In this document: one piece after another, positions 42,621 through 50,841 of the stretch | Numbering within the stretch: position 1 is the stretch's first letter | How the letters are laid out: every line of letters begins with the position of its first letter | Source: Kineosporiaceae bacterium | GTDB taxonomy: Bacteria; Actinomycetota; Actinomycetes; Actinomycetales; Kineosporiaceae | NCBI GenBank assembly: GCA_016713225.1 | Contig: JADJPO010000002.1 | Span: 434,001-498,000 of the forward strand | DNA: 64,000 nt | Direction: 5' to 3' | The notes under the pieces: generated by a model | Seen by the model: the letters and a program-made list of their open reading frames with translations, nothing else | Told to the model about the DNA's origin: nothing | Database searches by the model: none | Position numbers and translations under genes: made by a program

Positions 42621-43477
42621 GTGGGGCGGCGGTCTGGGCGTTCGGGTCATCGGCGCCCTGGTCCGGCGGGGACGTCGGGGTAGCGGCGCACTGCGTCCTG
42701 GCACCCAACCCCGGCCCGATGACGCTGGACGGAACCAACACCTGGGTGCTGTCGGCGCCGGGGTCGGATCGAGCCGTGGTGATCGACCCCGGGCCGGACG
42801 ACGCGGCGCACCTGCGCGCCGTCCGGGAGGCGGTCGAGCGGCGCGGGTGCCGGTCGGTGGCGGCCGTGCTGTTGACGCACGGACATGCCGATCACAGCGC
42901 CGGGGCAGGCCGGTTCGCGCGCTCGTTCGGGATCGGGGTGCGGGCGCTGGACCCGGCGCACCGGCTGGGCAGCGAGGGCCTGGCGGCCGGCGACGCGCTC
43001 GAGGTCGGTGACCTGCGGGTCGACGTGGTGGCCACTCCGGGACACACCGGCGACTCCCTGTGCTTCGTCCTCGGCCGGGATGCCCCGGATGCCGGTGTGC
43101 ACGATGCCGAGACGGTGGTGCTCACCGGCGACACCGTGCTGGGCCGGGGAACCGCGGTGATCTATCACCCGGACGGCGTGCTGGCCGACTACCTGGCCTC
43201 GCTGCGCCGGTTGGAGGCCCTGGCCACCGACCTCGGGTGCCGAGCGTTGCTACCGGGCCACGGTCCAGTGCTGGACGATCCCGTCGCGGTGCTGGCCGGC
43301 TACCACCAGCATCGTCTGGATCGCCTGGACGAGGTGCAGGCGGCGCTGAACGCCGGGGCGCGCACGGCGTCCGAGGTCGTCGGGTTCATCTACGCCGACG
43401 TCAACCCGCGGCTGTGGCCCGCCGCCGAGCGCAGTGTCCGTGCGGCCCTGGCGTATCTGGATCGCGCCGCGGACTGA
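42617..43477 (+). CDS. MBL-fold metallo-hydrolase (Rv3677c-type)
   Basis: A 286-residue metallo-beta-lactamase-fold hydrolase of the LACTB2/glyoxalase-II-like group. Metal ligands are in LLTHGHADHSAGAG (HxHxDH), TPGHTGDSLCF, LTGDTVLGRGTAVIYHPDG and ALLPGHGPVLDDP. The N-terminal APNPGPMTLDGTNTWVL is typical of LACTB2-type proteins, as is the C-terminal winged-helix-like end (TASEVVGFIYADVNPRLWPAAERSVRAALAYL). Start GTG 42617 (overlaps Nudix stop). Synteny matches M. tuberculosis Rv3677c beside crp. Possible role in RNA or thioester hydrolysis. Confidence 0.86.
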   Translation: MSGAAVWAFGSSAPWSGGDVGVAAHCVLAPNPGPMTLDGTNTWVLSAPGSDRAVVIDPGPDDAAHLRAVREAVERRGCRSVAAVLLTHGHADHSAGAGRFARSFGIGVRALDPAHRLGSEGLAAGDALEVGDLRVDVVATPGHTGDSLCFVLGRDAPDAGVHDAETVVLTGDTVLGRGTAVIYHPDGVLADYLASLRRLEALATDLGCRALLPGHGPVLDDPVAVLAGYHQHRLDRLDEVQAALNAGARTASEVVGFIYADVNPRLWPAAERSVRAALAYLDRAAD

Positions 43478-43512
43478 CTCGCCCACCGACCCGGGGCCAA
43501 CCGGTGCGAAAC

Positions 43513-43610
43513 CTGCTCATGCTCCGCAGGTGACCAGCGACAACGAGGTCATGACGCCGAAATGCGTCATCGGCGGAGCATGAGCAGTCACCCGCGGAGC
43601 ATGAGCGGGT
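43513..43610. repeat. Inverted repeats between convergent MBL and crp genes
   Basis: CTGCTCATGCTCCGC (43513-43527) pairs with GCGGAGCATGAGCAG (43573-43587), perfect 15-base arms, enclosing ATGACGC/GCGTCAT (43551-43557, 43564-43570). A further partial GCGGAGCATGAGCGGG copy follows at 43594-43609. It lies between two convergent genes and can act as a two-way terminator; the extra copy suggests a repeat family. Confidence 0.65.
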
Positions 43611-43626
43611 TTGGGGGGTGGTTTGG

Positions 43627-44304
43627 TCAGCGGGCGCGGCGGCGGAGGCGGTCGATGTCCAGCAGCAGGACGGCGCGCTGGTCCAGGCGCAGCCAGCCGC
43701 GGGCGGCGAAGTCGGCCAGGGCCTTGTTGACCGTCTCGCGTGAGGCGCCGACCAACTGGGCCAACTCCTCCTGGGTGAGGTCGTGGGTGACGCGCAACCC
43801 CTCGTCGGTCGGCGTGCCGAAGCGCTCGGACAGGTCCAGCAGGGCCTTGGCCACCCGACCCGGCACATCGGAGAACACCAGATCGGCCAGCGCCTCGTTG
43901 GTGCGCCGCAGCCGCCGGGCCAGCGAACGCAGCAGCTGGCGCGCGACGTCCGGGCGGCCGTTCAGCCAGGTGGCGAGGTCGTCGCTGCCCACGCCGAGCA
44001 GCGAGGTGTCGGCGACGGCGGTCGCCGTGGCGTTGCGGGGACCGGGATCGAACAGCGAGAGCTCGCCGAACATCTCGCCGGGGCCCAGGATCGCCAGCAG
44101 GTTCTCGCGACCGTCGCCGGAGGCGCGTCCCAGTTTGATCTTGCCGTCGACGATGATGTACAGCCGGTCGCCCGGATCGCCCTCGGTGAACAGCACCTCG
44201 CCGCGGCCCACCTCGCGTGTGGTCATCGTGGCTTTGAGTGCTGCTGCCGCTTCGTCGTCGAGCGCCGCAAACAACGGCGCCTGACGTACGACGTCGTCGT
44301 CCAC
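43627..44304 (-). CDS. crp: Crp/Fnr-family (GlxR/CRP-type) global regulator
   Basis: A 225-residue cAMP-receptor-like regulator. The nucleotide-binding domain has EVLFTEGDPGDRLYIIVDGKIKLGRASGDGRENLLAILGPGEMFGELSLFDPGPRNATATA, nearly identical in pattern to M. tuberculosis CRP and C. glutamicum GlxR. The C-terminal helix-turn-helix is LTQEELAQLVGASRETVNKALADFAARGWLRL. Start GTG 44304 with GAGAGGGG upstream. GlxR-type proteins recognise TGTGA-N6-TCACA; candidate sites lie upstream of acs (55151) and the DUF485-actP operon (59291). Synteny equals Rv3676. Confidence 0.92.
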   Translation of the reverse strand: MDDDVVRQAPLFAALDDEAAAALKATMTTREVGRGEVLFTEGDPGDRLYIIVDGKIKLGRASGDGRENLLAILGPGEMFGELSLFDPGPRNATATAVADTSLLGVGSDDLATWLNGRPDVARQLLRSLARRLRRTNEALADLVFSDVPGRVAKALLDLSERFGTPTDEGLRVTHDLTQEELAQLVGASRETVNKALADFAARGWLRLDQRAVLLLDIDRLRRRAR

Positions 44305-44506
44305 CTGGCTACCCCTCTCGAACTGCCCGACGGTGTGATGCGCTCCGGCCAAGGGAACGCTACCGTCCGTGGCCGGACGCCGGTAGCCGCAGTTGACTGT
44401 TCACTGGCTGCTGAGCAGGCTCAGACGCCAGTTTTTGTGGGGATTCGCGCCGTGCGGTTGCTGTTTCTCCCCGGATTCGGGTCGGATCCGTTCGGATCAG
44501 TGTCGA

Positions 44507-44944
44507 TCAGTGTCCGGGGCTGCAGGCGCAGGACCGCAGCGCCAGGGCGTAGCTGTCGAGATCGTGCAGGACGGCGCGCAGCTGCTCGAGGACCCCGACC
44601 TCACCCAGCGCATCGGTCTGGGGCAGGCCGACCAGGCGCCGCAGATTGCACGGCAGCCGTGGCACCGAGGGCAGCTCGCGGACCACGGGTTCGTCCAGCG
44701 AGGTCACCGCGGCGACCGCCAGGTCGAGCCGGGCGGCGACCAGCCGGCGCCAGTACTCGACCTCGCGCAGCTCGGCGCTGATCCGTCCCCCGTCGTGGTC
44801 ACCGTGGTCACCGTGGTCACCGTGGTCACCGCCGTCGCCACCGTCACGTCCGTCACGTCCAGCACGTCCGGCACGTCCGTGGTGCGCCCCGAGCCCGACG
44901 GTCGTGCCCATCGGCCTGCTCATCGTCGCGTCGGTTCCGCTCAC
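44507..44944 (-). CDS. Small RsiG-like protein with collagen-like Gly repeat
   Basis: A 145-residue protein; GTG 44944 is supported by GGGGAG about six bases upstream. Residues about 15-50 are a collagen-like tract with Gly every third position (GRA, GRD, GGD, GDH triplets); a nine-base GTGGTCACC tandem repeat at about 44794-44829 encodes the GDH units. The C-terminal two thirds (ISAELREVEYWRRLVAARLDLAVAAVTSLDEPV, then RRLVGLPQTDALGEVGVLEQLRAVLHDLDSYALALRSC) are helical and resemble the RsiG-type anti-sigma fold, but the c-di-GMP signature is incomplete. This gene lies between crp and nth, divergent from nth. Possible regulator; uncertain. Confidence 0.55.
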   Translation of the reverse strand: MSGTDATMSRPMGTTVGLGAHHGRAGRAGRDGRDGGDGGDHGDHGDHGDHDGGRISAELREVEYWRRLVAARLDLAVAAVTSLDEPVVRELPSVPRLPCNLRRLVGLPQTDALGEVGVLEQLRAVLHDLDSYALALRSCACSPGH

Positions 44945-45112
44945 CTGTGGCTCCCCTGAATCGTGTCCCGATCTGCGGAGTGGATCGTCGTCGCAGGTCA
45001 GAGCCTTGACAGAGGCGGGCGGTGGACCACCCTTGCGGCTCAGGACGCTCACCCGCCCGGCGTGAGGACGGCCACGGCCGGTGTCCGGACGGCGGCGACG
45101 TAGGCTGTCGGG

Positions 45113-45922
45113 GTGGCTCGGGCAGGTGGTGGTGACGACGTGGTGACGCCGCGCAGTGGGCGGCCCGGTGGCGTTCGGCCTGATGTCGCGCTGGTGCGTC
45201 GTGCCCGCCGCATGCACCGGGTGCTGGCCGAACGCCACCCGGACGCGCACTGCGAACTCGACCACGCCTCGCCGCTGCAATTACTGGTGGCCACCATCTT
45301 GTCCGCGCAGTGCACCGACAAGATGGTCAATCAGGTGACGCCCGAGCTGTTCCGTCGTTACCCGACGGCGGCCGACTACGCCGCCGCCGACCGCAGCGAG
45401 GTCGAGGAGCTGATCCGGCCGACCGGGTTCTTTCGAGCCAAGACGAATTCCCTGATCTCGCTCGGGGCCGCGTTGGTGATCGACCACGACGGTCGGGTAC
45501 CGAACCGGTTGCAGCAGCTGGTCACACTCCCCGGGGTGGGTCGCAAGACCGCCAATGTCGTGCTGGGCAACGCCTTCGGCGTCCCGGGGATCACGGTCGA
45601 CACCCACGTCGGACGGCTCGCGAGGCGCTTCGGCTGGACGACGTCGGAGGACCCGGTCGTGATCGAGCACGAGATCGGGGCGCTGTTCGAGCGTCGGGAC
45701 TGGACCATGCTCAGCCATCGGATGATCTTTCACGGCCGGCGGATCTGCCACGCGCGTCGTCCGGCCTGCGGTGCCTGCCCCCTGGCCGGGCGCAGCCTGT
45801 GCCCGTCGTCCGGGATCGGCGAGACGGACCCGGCCAAGGCTGCCGGGCTGGTCAAGGGACCCGTGCTGGTCGAGCCGCCGGTCCAGCCGCCGATCCAGCC
45901 GCGGGTCGAGGCCGACGCATGA
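45113..45922 (+). CDS. nth: Endonuclease III
   Basis: A 269-residue DNA glycosylase/AP lyase that removes oxidised pyrimidines. The helix-hairpin-helix LPGVGRKTANVVLGNAFG holds the catalytic Lys, TVDTHVGRLARRFGW the Asp, and CHARRPACGACPLAGRSLC the four Cys of the 4Fe-4S cluster. The N-terminal LATILSAQCTDKMVN is the family hallmark. Start GTG 45113. It has an extended Pro-rich tail (VEPPVQPPIQPRVEADA). Its stop overlaps the Nudix start by four bases; in M. tuberculosis a thioredoxin-like gene (Rv3673c) sits between these two and is absent here. Confidence 0.93.
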   Translation: MARAGGGDDVVTPRSGRPGGVRPDVALVRRARRMHRVLAERHPDAHCELDHASPLQLLVATILSAQCTDKMVNQVTPELFRRYPTAADYAAADRSEVEELIRPTGFFRAKTNSLISLGAALVIDHDGRVPNRLQQLVTLPGVGRKTANVVLGNAFGVPGITVDTHVGRLARRFGWTTSEDPVVIEHEIGALFERRDWTMLSHRMIFHGRRICHARRPACGACPLAGRSLCPSSGIGETDPAKAAGLVKGPVLVEPPVQPPIQPRVEADA

Positions 45923-46671
45923 TGCCCACCGAGGTCCCGGCGGACGCCGACCACGCCCCGGCCTGGTTCGCGCCGCTGCAGCACGTGCTCGACGTGGCCA
46001 CGGTCGACCAGTTGAGCCGGTTCAGCCCGCCCCCCGGGCATCATCGGCACTCGGCCGTGCTGTTGCTGTTCGGGCACGGTCTGGACGACGACCACGCCGC
46101 TCGCCCCGCCGGGGTGCACCCTCCGGCCGGCGGCACCGGGGTGGACATCCTGTTGACCGAGCGCTCGTCGACGCTGCGCTCGCACGCGGGCCAGGTGTGC
46201 TTTCCCGGCGGCCGGCTGGACCCGACCGACGCCAGCCCGGTCGCGGCCGCGTTGCGCGAGGCGCAGGAGGAGACCGGGCTCGAGCCGGACGGCGTGACGG
46301 TCGCCGGCAGCCTTCCCGATCTCTATCTCCCCCCCAGCGATTACGTCGTGACGCCGGTGGTGGCCTGGTGGGCGCGGCCGAGCCCGGTCGGGGTGGTCGA
46401 TCCCGGCGAGGTGGCACGCGTCGTCCGGGTTCCGGTGAGTGAGCTGGTCGATCCGGTGAACCGCTTCCTGGTGCACCACCCCAGCGGCTTCGTCGGGCCG
46501 GGTTTCGCGGTGCGCGGACTGTTCGTCTGGGGCTTCACGGCCGGCATCCTGGACCGGGTGCTGCGGTTGGCGGGCTGGGAACAGCCCTGGGACCACACCA
46601 AACGCCGCGAGGTCCCCGCGGTCCCCGAACCGGCGCAGGTGGACACCATCGAGGCCGGTGGTGGTTCGTGA
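45919..46671 (+). CDS. Nudix CoA pyrophosphatase-type hydrolase (Rv3672c homologue)
   Basis: A 250-residue Nudix hydrolase of the NudL/CoA diphosphatase group. The family signature ILLTERSSTLRSHAGQVCFPGGRLDPTDASPVAAALREAQEETGL includes the UPF0035-type HxGQVxFPGG motif and the Nudix box REAQEETGL. It probably cleaves CoA or ADP-sugar-type diphosphates. Starts ATG 45919 (another ATG directly follows). It overlaps nth at the 5' end and marP's GTG at its 3' end, so nth, nudix and marP are co-transcribed. Confidence 0.86.
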   Translation: MMPTEVPADADHAPAWFAPLQHVLDVATVDQLSRFSPPPGHHRHSAVLLLFGHGLDDDHAARPAGVHPPAGGTGVDILLTERSSTLRSHAGQVCFPGGRLDPTDASPVAAALREAQEETGLEPDGVTVAGSLPDLYLPPSDYVVTPVVAWWARPSPVGVVDPGEVARVVRVPVSELVDPVNRFLVHHPSGFVGPGFAVRGLFVWGFTAGILDRVLRLAGWEQPWDHTKRREVPAVPEPAQVDTIEAGGGS

Positions 46672-47849
46672 TCGACCTGCTCATGCTGGTGGTGATCGTC
46701 TGGTACGCGATCGCGGGGACGAAGCAGGGACTGGCCGTGGGCGCGCTGTCGCTGGGCGGGTTCATCGGCGGTGCCGTGCTCGGCATGCGAGTGATCCCGA
46801 TGATCGCCGACCGGCTGCTCACCGGCGCATCACGCTCGGTGGTGCTGCTGGTCGGGGTGCTGGTGACCGCCTGGCTCGGCCAGGTGCTCGGGTCGGTGCT
46901 CGGCGGGCGGGTACGGCGCACCATGGCTCGCTCCGGGGCGGGGACGCTCGATCAGGTGCTCGGCGGTGTGGCGGGCCTGCTGGCGATCTCGCTGGTGCTC
47001 TGGTTCGTGGGCGGAGCGGTGCGTCAGCTACCCAACCCCACCCTGGCCCGGGCCGTCTCCGGATCGCGCGTGCTGCACGTGATCGACGCCGTGGTGCCGT
47101 CCTGGATGGCCGGCTGGGCCGGCGGGTTCCGGCAGGCGGTGTCGGACTCGCCGTTCCCGCGGGTGTTCGAAGGGGTCGCCCGAGAGCGGATCCAGCCGGT
47201 GTCGCCGCCGAACTCCAAGGCGGTTCCGGCCGCCGTCCAGGCCAAGATCAAGCGTTCGGTGGTCAAGATCGTCGGTGACGCCCGCTCGTGCGGTCGGGGC
47301 CAGGAGGGCAGCGGTGTCGTGGTCGCCCCCCACCGCGTGGTGACCAACGCCCACGTGGTGGCGGCGGTGAACGCGCCGCAGGTGATGCTGGCCGGGTCGG
47401 ACCGGCGCCACGCGGCCCGCGTCGTCCTGTTCGACCCGCGCACCGATCTGGCCGTGCTCGCGGTGCCCGACCTGACGGCGCCTGCCCTGCCCTTGGGGGA
47501 CAACCTGGAGCGCAACGCGGACGCCGTGGTCGCCGGCTACCCGGAGAACGGCCCGTACCGCGTCGTGCCGGCGCGCGTTCGCGCGATCCTGCAGGCCAGT
47601 GGCGAGGACATCTACGGTGGATCCGGAGCCGAGCGGCAGGTGTACTCCCTGTTCGCCACGGTGCACCAGGGAAACTCGGGCGGTCCCCTGATCGCCGCCG
47701 ACGGGACGCTGGCCGGCATCGTGTTCGCCAAGTCGCTGGACGACGAGCAGACCGGGTACGCACTGACCATGGACGAGGTGCGGGACGAGATCGCGCGGGG
47801 CGTGGCCGCCACGACCCCGATCGGTACCGGGCGCTGCGCCGCGGGGTGA
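46668..47849 (+). CDS. marP: MarP-type membrane serine protease
   Basis: A 393-residue protease. Residues 1-125 are four CvpA-like membrane spans (LLMLVVIVWYAIAGTKQGLAVGALSLGGFIGG and following). After a linker, the chymotrypsin-like domain has catalytic His in VVTNAHVVAAV, Asp in DPRTDLAVLAV and Ser in HQGNSGGPLIAADG; the oxidised Cys pair (SCGRG and near C-terminus RCAAG) may form the redox-sensitive disulfide described for M. tuberculosis MarP. MarP is needed for acid and oxidative stress resistance there. Length equals the family (397). Starts GTG 46668. Confidence 0.92.
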   Translation: MIDLLMLVVIVWYAIAGTKQGLAVGALSLGGFIGGAVLGMRVIPMIADRLLTGASRSVVLLVGVLVTAWLGQVLGSVLGGRVRRTMARSGAGTLDQVLGGVAGLLAISLVLWFVGGAVRQLPNPTLARAVSGSRVLHVIDAVVPSWMAGWAGGFRQAVSDSPFPRVFEGVARERIQPVSPPNSKAVPAAVQAKIKRSVVKIVGDARSCGRGQEGSGVVVAPHRVVTNAHVVAAVNAPQVMLAGSDRRHAARVVLFDPRTDLAVLAVPDLTAPALPLGDNLERNADAVVAGYPENGPYRVVPARVRAILQASGEDIYGGSGAERQVYSLFATVHQGNSGGPLIAADGTLAGIVFAKSLDDEQTGYALTMDEVRDEIARGVAATTPIGTGRCAAG

Positions 47850-48036
47850 CCGGTGGTCGGTGACCGGGTGATGACCGGGTGTTGATCGAACCGTTATGCG
47901 GCAGTGACCAGGAGCGACCGGACTGTCGGGACCTGGCCGGGATCGGATGAGACGTCCGGTGTGAGCCTCGGTATCGTGATCGCAACATAGGTCCCGCTCC
48001 TCCACCCGAGGGGCCGGCTGGATCACGGGGGAGCGG

Positions 48037-48552
48037 ATGGGAGACGCAGGATCGACGGCCCGAACGAGTCGGCGGGGGCGGATCGTGCTCGTCGGGGCGC
48101 TCGCGGTGCTCATCGGCCTGCTGATCGGTGGCGCCCTGACCATCAGCTTGACGGCTCGCTCCGATCTGAACCGGCAAGCCGTCCAGCTCACCTCGCTGCG
48201 CGAGCAGCAGCGCCGGGACGCCGCGGAGACCCCGCCGCCGGATCTGGGTACCACGCCTGACCTCGACGCCGGCGCCCGCGCCCAGTTGACCAGCGACCTC
48301 GCCGCGGTTCGCGAGGCCGACCGCGCGGTCGACACCGAGATCTCCACCTGGCTGCGGGGTGACACCGAGCTCTCGCAGGTGTGGAAGGCGTTGGGGCGGT
48401 GCATGTTCCGCGTGGACTCCTATGACCGGCTGGCGGCCCGGTTCGCCGCCGCACAATTGGCCGGGTTGCCGTCCGCGATCGATCTGACGGCCGACGCCAC
48501 GGACTGTGGCAGGGCCACCATCGACCGGCGTGCCAAGGCGGGATCGCTGTGA
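48037..48552 (+). CDS. Single-pass membrane protein of unknown function
   Basis: A 171-residue protein, not recognised. RGRIVLVGALAVLIGLLIGGALTISLTA (residues about 13-40) is one membrane span; the basic N-terminus is inside. The extracellular part is helical with RQAVQLTSLREQQRRDAAETPPPDL and two Cys (GRCMF and TDCGR). It is followed by the acidic protein gene with a four-base overlap, so the two form a unit, possibly a complex. GGGGGAG precedes the ATG. It does not occur between marP and ephE in mycobacteria. Confidence 0.6.
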   Translation: MGDAGSTARTSRRGRIVLVGALAVLIGLLIGGALTISLTARSDLNRQAVQLTSLREQQRRDAAETPPPDLGTTPDLDAGARAQLTSDLAAVREADRAVDTEISTWLRGDTELSQVWKALGRCMFRVDSYDRLAARFAAAQLAGLPSAIDLTADATDCGRATIDRRAKAGSL

Positions 48553-49802
48553 GCGCCGAGCGTCTGATCCCGCCGCCGCTACCCGAACCGGCGCCGGGGG
48601 CGACGACGGTGGACGAGACGCCGCTGGCCGTCGTCCATTCCGTGGGCAGCGGACCGGACCGGCTCTCGATCGAGATCACGGCCGACGAGGGCGAGGCCGC
48701 CACGCCGGGGCCGGCACCGCAGGACGACGAAGCACCCGACCCCGAGATGGTCGACGAACCCGAGACGGTCGACGAACCCGAGATGGTCGAAGAAGCCGAG
48801 ACGGTCGAAGAAGCCGAGACGGTCGACGAACCCGAGACGGTCGAGGCGGCAGAGACGGCCGAGCCCGCGCAGGTGAGCGAGGCCGCGCAGCCGGCGGATG
48901 CCGCGGGGCCGGCCGACGACGAGGTCAGCCTGGACGAGCAGGCCGTGGACGGCGAGGCCGTTGTCGACGAGCCCGTTGTCGACGAGGCTGTGGACGACGA
49001 GGCCGATCTCGAGCCGGACCTCGAGGCGGACCTCGAGCCGGACTTCGAGCCGGAGAAGGGTGGTTCCGAGGCTGCGGCGGCCCCCGACGGGCTGGACGAC
49101 GTGGCGCCGGACCCCTCGGCCGAGGACGAGGACACCCCGGTCAGCGGCCTGCGGCCGCAGGTCGAGGCCGCCCGTGACAGCGCGCCGCCCGACGCCGCAG
49201 GGACATCGCCGTCGGCACCCGCGACGGTTCCGGACACCCCTGTCACCGGGATCGGGACCGTGCGCTCGCCGGTGCCCTTCGAGGTGCCGGAGGTCGAGGA
49301 CGACCAGCCGGACCTGGTGAGCCGATTGGTGACGCCGCTGAGCGCGGCCGCCCTGGTTCTGGTCCTGCTGATCGCTGCGGTCGCGGTGTGGTCGGGGCAG
49401 CAACGGCAGGCGCGCGATCGCGAGATCGAGTCCCTGACGGCTGCCCACGCCGACCACGTCGCCGAGTTCGATCGACGTCGGAGCAGCTATCAGGCGCGTT
49501 CGACGGAGCTGTCGGCGAGCTTCACCAGCCTGGGCGTCCCGGCCCGCTGGTCCGCCGTGGCCACCACGAATGCCGAGCGCCGCAGGCTGGCTGCCCGGGC
49601 CGACAAGCGGTATGCGGGGACCGCCTACGTGCGCACCGGTGACGCCTTCCAGCTCGTCGCTGTCCAGTACCACTGCCTCGCCGCGGTGATCGACTACAAC
49701 CGGTCGGCGGCGCCGTTCCCGGACCTGATTCGCCGGACGCTGCCCGCCCAGGTCGACATGAGCGACGACAATCTCAATTGCGGGGTACTGGCCTGGGAGT
49801 GA
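48549..49802 (+). CDS. Acidic hexapeptide-repeat membrane protein of unknown function
   Basis: A 417-residue protein, start GTG 48549. Residues about 60-105 are tandem (T/M)V(D/E)E(P/A)E hexapeptides (the DNA repeats every 18 bases from about 48748 to 48847), followed by more Asp/Glu/Pro-rich sequence to about 245. A single membrane span (SAAALVLVLLIAAVAVW) near 260-276 separates this tail from an external helical domain (RDREIESLTAAHADHVAEFDRRRSSYQARS) and a conserved-looking end with paired Cys (QYHCLAAVIDY, NLNCGVL). With the preceding small membrane protein it forms a two-gene unit. The tail could bind cations or basic proteins. Function unknown. Confidence 0.6.
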   Translation: MSAERLIPPPLPEPAPGATTVDETPLAVVHSVGSGPDRLSIEITADEGEAATPGPAPQDDEAPDPEMVDEPETVDEPEMVEEAETVEEAETVDEPETVEAAETAEPAQVSEAAQPADAAGPADDEVSLDEQAVDGEAVVDEPVVDEAVDDEADLEPDLEADLEPDFEPEKGGSEAAAAPDGLDDVAPDPSAEDEDTPVSGLRPQVEAARDSAPPDAAGTSPSAPATVPDTPVTGIGTVRSPVPFEVPEVEDDQPDLVSRLVTPLSAAALVLVLLIAAVAVWSGQQRQARDREIESLTAAHADHVAEFDRRRSSYQARSTELSASFTSLGVPARWSAVATTNAERRRLAARADKRYAGTAYVRTGDAFQLVAVQYHCLAAVIDYNRSAAPFPDLIRRTLPAQVDMSDDNLNCGVLAWE

Positions 49803-50841
49803 GCAGGCGCGCCGTCGTGGCGGTCGGCCGCGGCGCGACGTCCGACAACCAGTCGAGCACGCGCGAGGTCACCGCATCAGGTGCTTCCTCGGGTAGGAAA
49901 TGCCCTGCGCCGGAAAGGATCTGGGCGTTCAACGGGCCCTCGACCCAGCGTCTCGACTCGGCGGCAGCGCGCGGCGGCACCCAGACATCGCGCGCTCCGT
50001 GCAGCTGCAGCACCGGGCAGGCGATCGGCCGGTCGAGGGCCTCGACGAGCTCGCGTGACTCGCGCCGTCCGATGCTGCGGGCAGCTCGACGGAAGTACTC
50101 CAGGGACGTGGTGGCCACGAACGGCAGCCGCATCGCGCGCTGGTAGCGCACCGTGGCCGCCGGATCGGGTGCCCCGTCGCCCCACCACCGTCGCATCAGC
50201 TCGGCCACCCCGTCACCCCGGGTGAGGCGACGCTCGGCCAGCCAGGGGGTTTGGAACGCCAGCACCTGAGCGAAGGTACGCCAACTGCCGCCGCGCACCA
50301 TGGCGCTGCGCATGGTGAGCGGGTGGCCCATGGACAGCACGCCGATCGCGCGGGTGGTGCGGGGCTGCAGGTTGGCGCAGGCCCAGGCGATCCAGGCCCC
50401 CCAGTCGTGACCCACGATCACGGCGTCCGGCTCGCCCAGCGCGCGGATCACCCCGGCCACGTCCGCCGCCAGGGTCTCGGTGTCGTACCCGCGAGGGGGC
50501 TTGTCGCTGGCGCCGTATCCGCGCAGGTCCATCGCCACCACGCGATACCCGGCCCGGGCCAGGTCGGGGATCTGATGTCGCCAGGCCCACCAGAACTGCG
50601 GAAAACCGTGCAGCAGCAGCACGAGTGGTCCGGCGGCCGCACGGGACGTGTGACCCGGCGAATCCCCGTTTATGCCGATGCCGATGCCGGCGTCGATGCC
50701 GATGCCGTTGCCGTTGCCGGCGGGCTCGGCCGAGCCGTGGCCGGCCAGCCCTTCGACGCAATGGAAGCGCGCCCCGTTCGCGCTGACCAGCCGATGTCGC
50801 CACGGCCCCTCGACGAGGATCTCGGCCGCGTCGACGGTCAC
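49774..50841 (-). CDS. ephE: EphE-like epoxide hydrolase / alpha-beta hydrolase
   Basis: A 355-residue alpha/beta hydrolase. The oxyanion motif is LLLHGFPQFWWAWRHQ (HGFP), the nucleophile is Asp in VIVGHDWGAWIA, the acid and base are near HGARDVWVP and SGAGHFLPEEAP. These features define the epoxide hydrolase/haloalkane dehalogenase group and fit M. tuberculosis EphE (Rv3670). The GTG at 50841 (overlap GTGA with the holin-like gene) is chosen over the long upstream frame. Residues near 40-58 contain an inserted GNGNGIGIDAGIGIGING tract encoded by six-base repeats at about 50670-50726. The 3' end overlaps the acidic protein's stop by 29 bases. Confidence 0.85.
   Translation of the reverse strand: MTVDAAEILVEGPWRHRLVSANGARFHCVEGLAGHGSAEPAGNGNGIGIDAGIGIGINGDSPGHTSRAAAGPLVLLLHGFPQFWWAWRHQIPDLARAGYRVVAMDLRGYGASDKPPRGYDTETLAADVAGVIRALGEPDAVIVGHDWGAWIAWACANLQPRTTRAIGVLSMGHPLTMRSAMVRGGSWRTFAQVLAFQTPWLAERRLTRGDGVAELMRRWWGDGAPDPAATVRYQRAMRLPFVATTSLEYFRRAARSIGRRESRELVEALDRPIACPVLQLHGARDVWVPPRAAAESRRWVEGPLNAQILSGAGHFLPEEAPDAVTSRVLDWLSDVAPRPTATTARLLTPRPVPRN

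Noticed and set aside
44780..44880. Phase-variable locus from short tandem repeats (also 48748, 50670 and 52330)
   Set aside because: Units are 6, 9 or 18 bases, all multiples of three, so changes would not shift the frame; only length variation is plausible.
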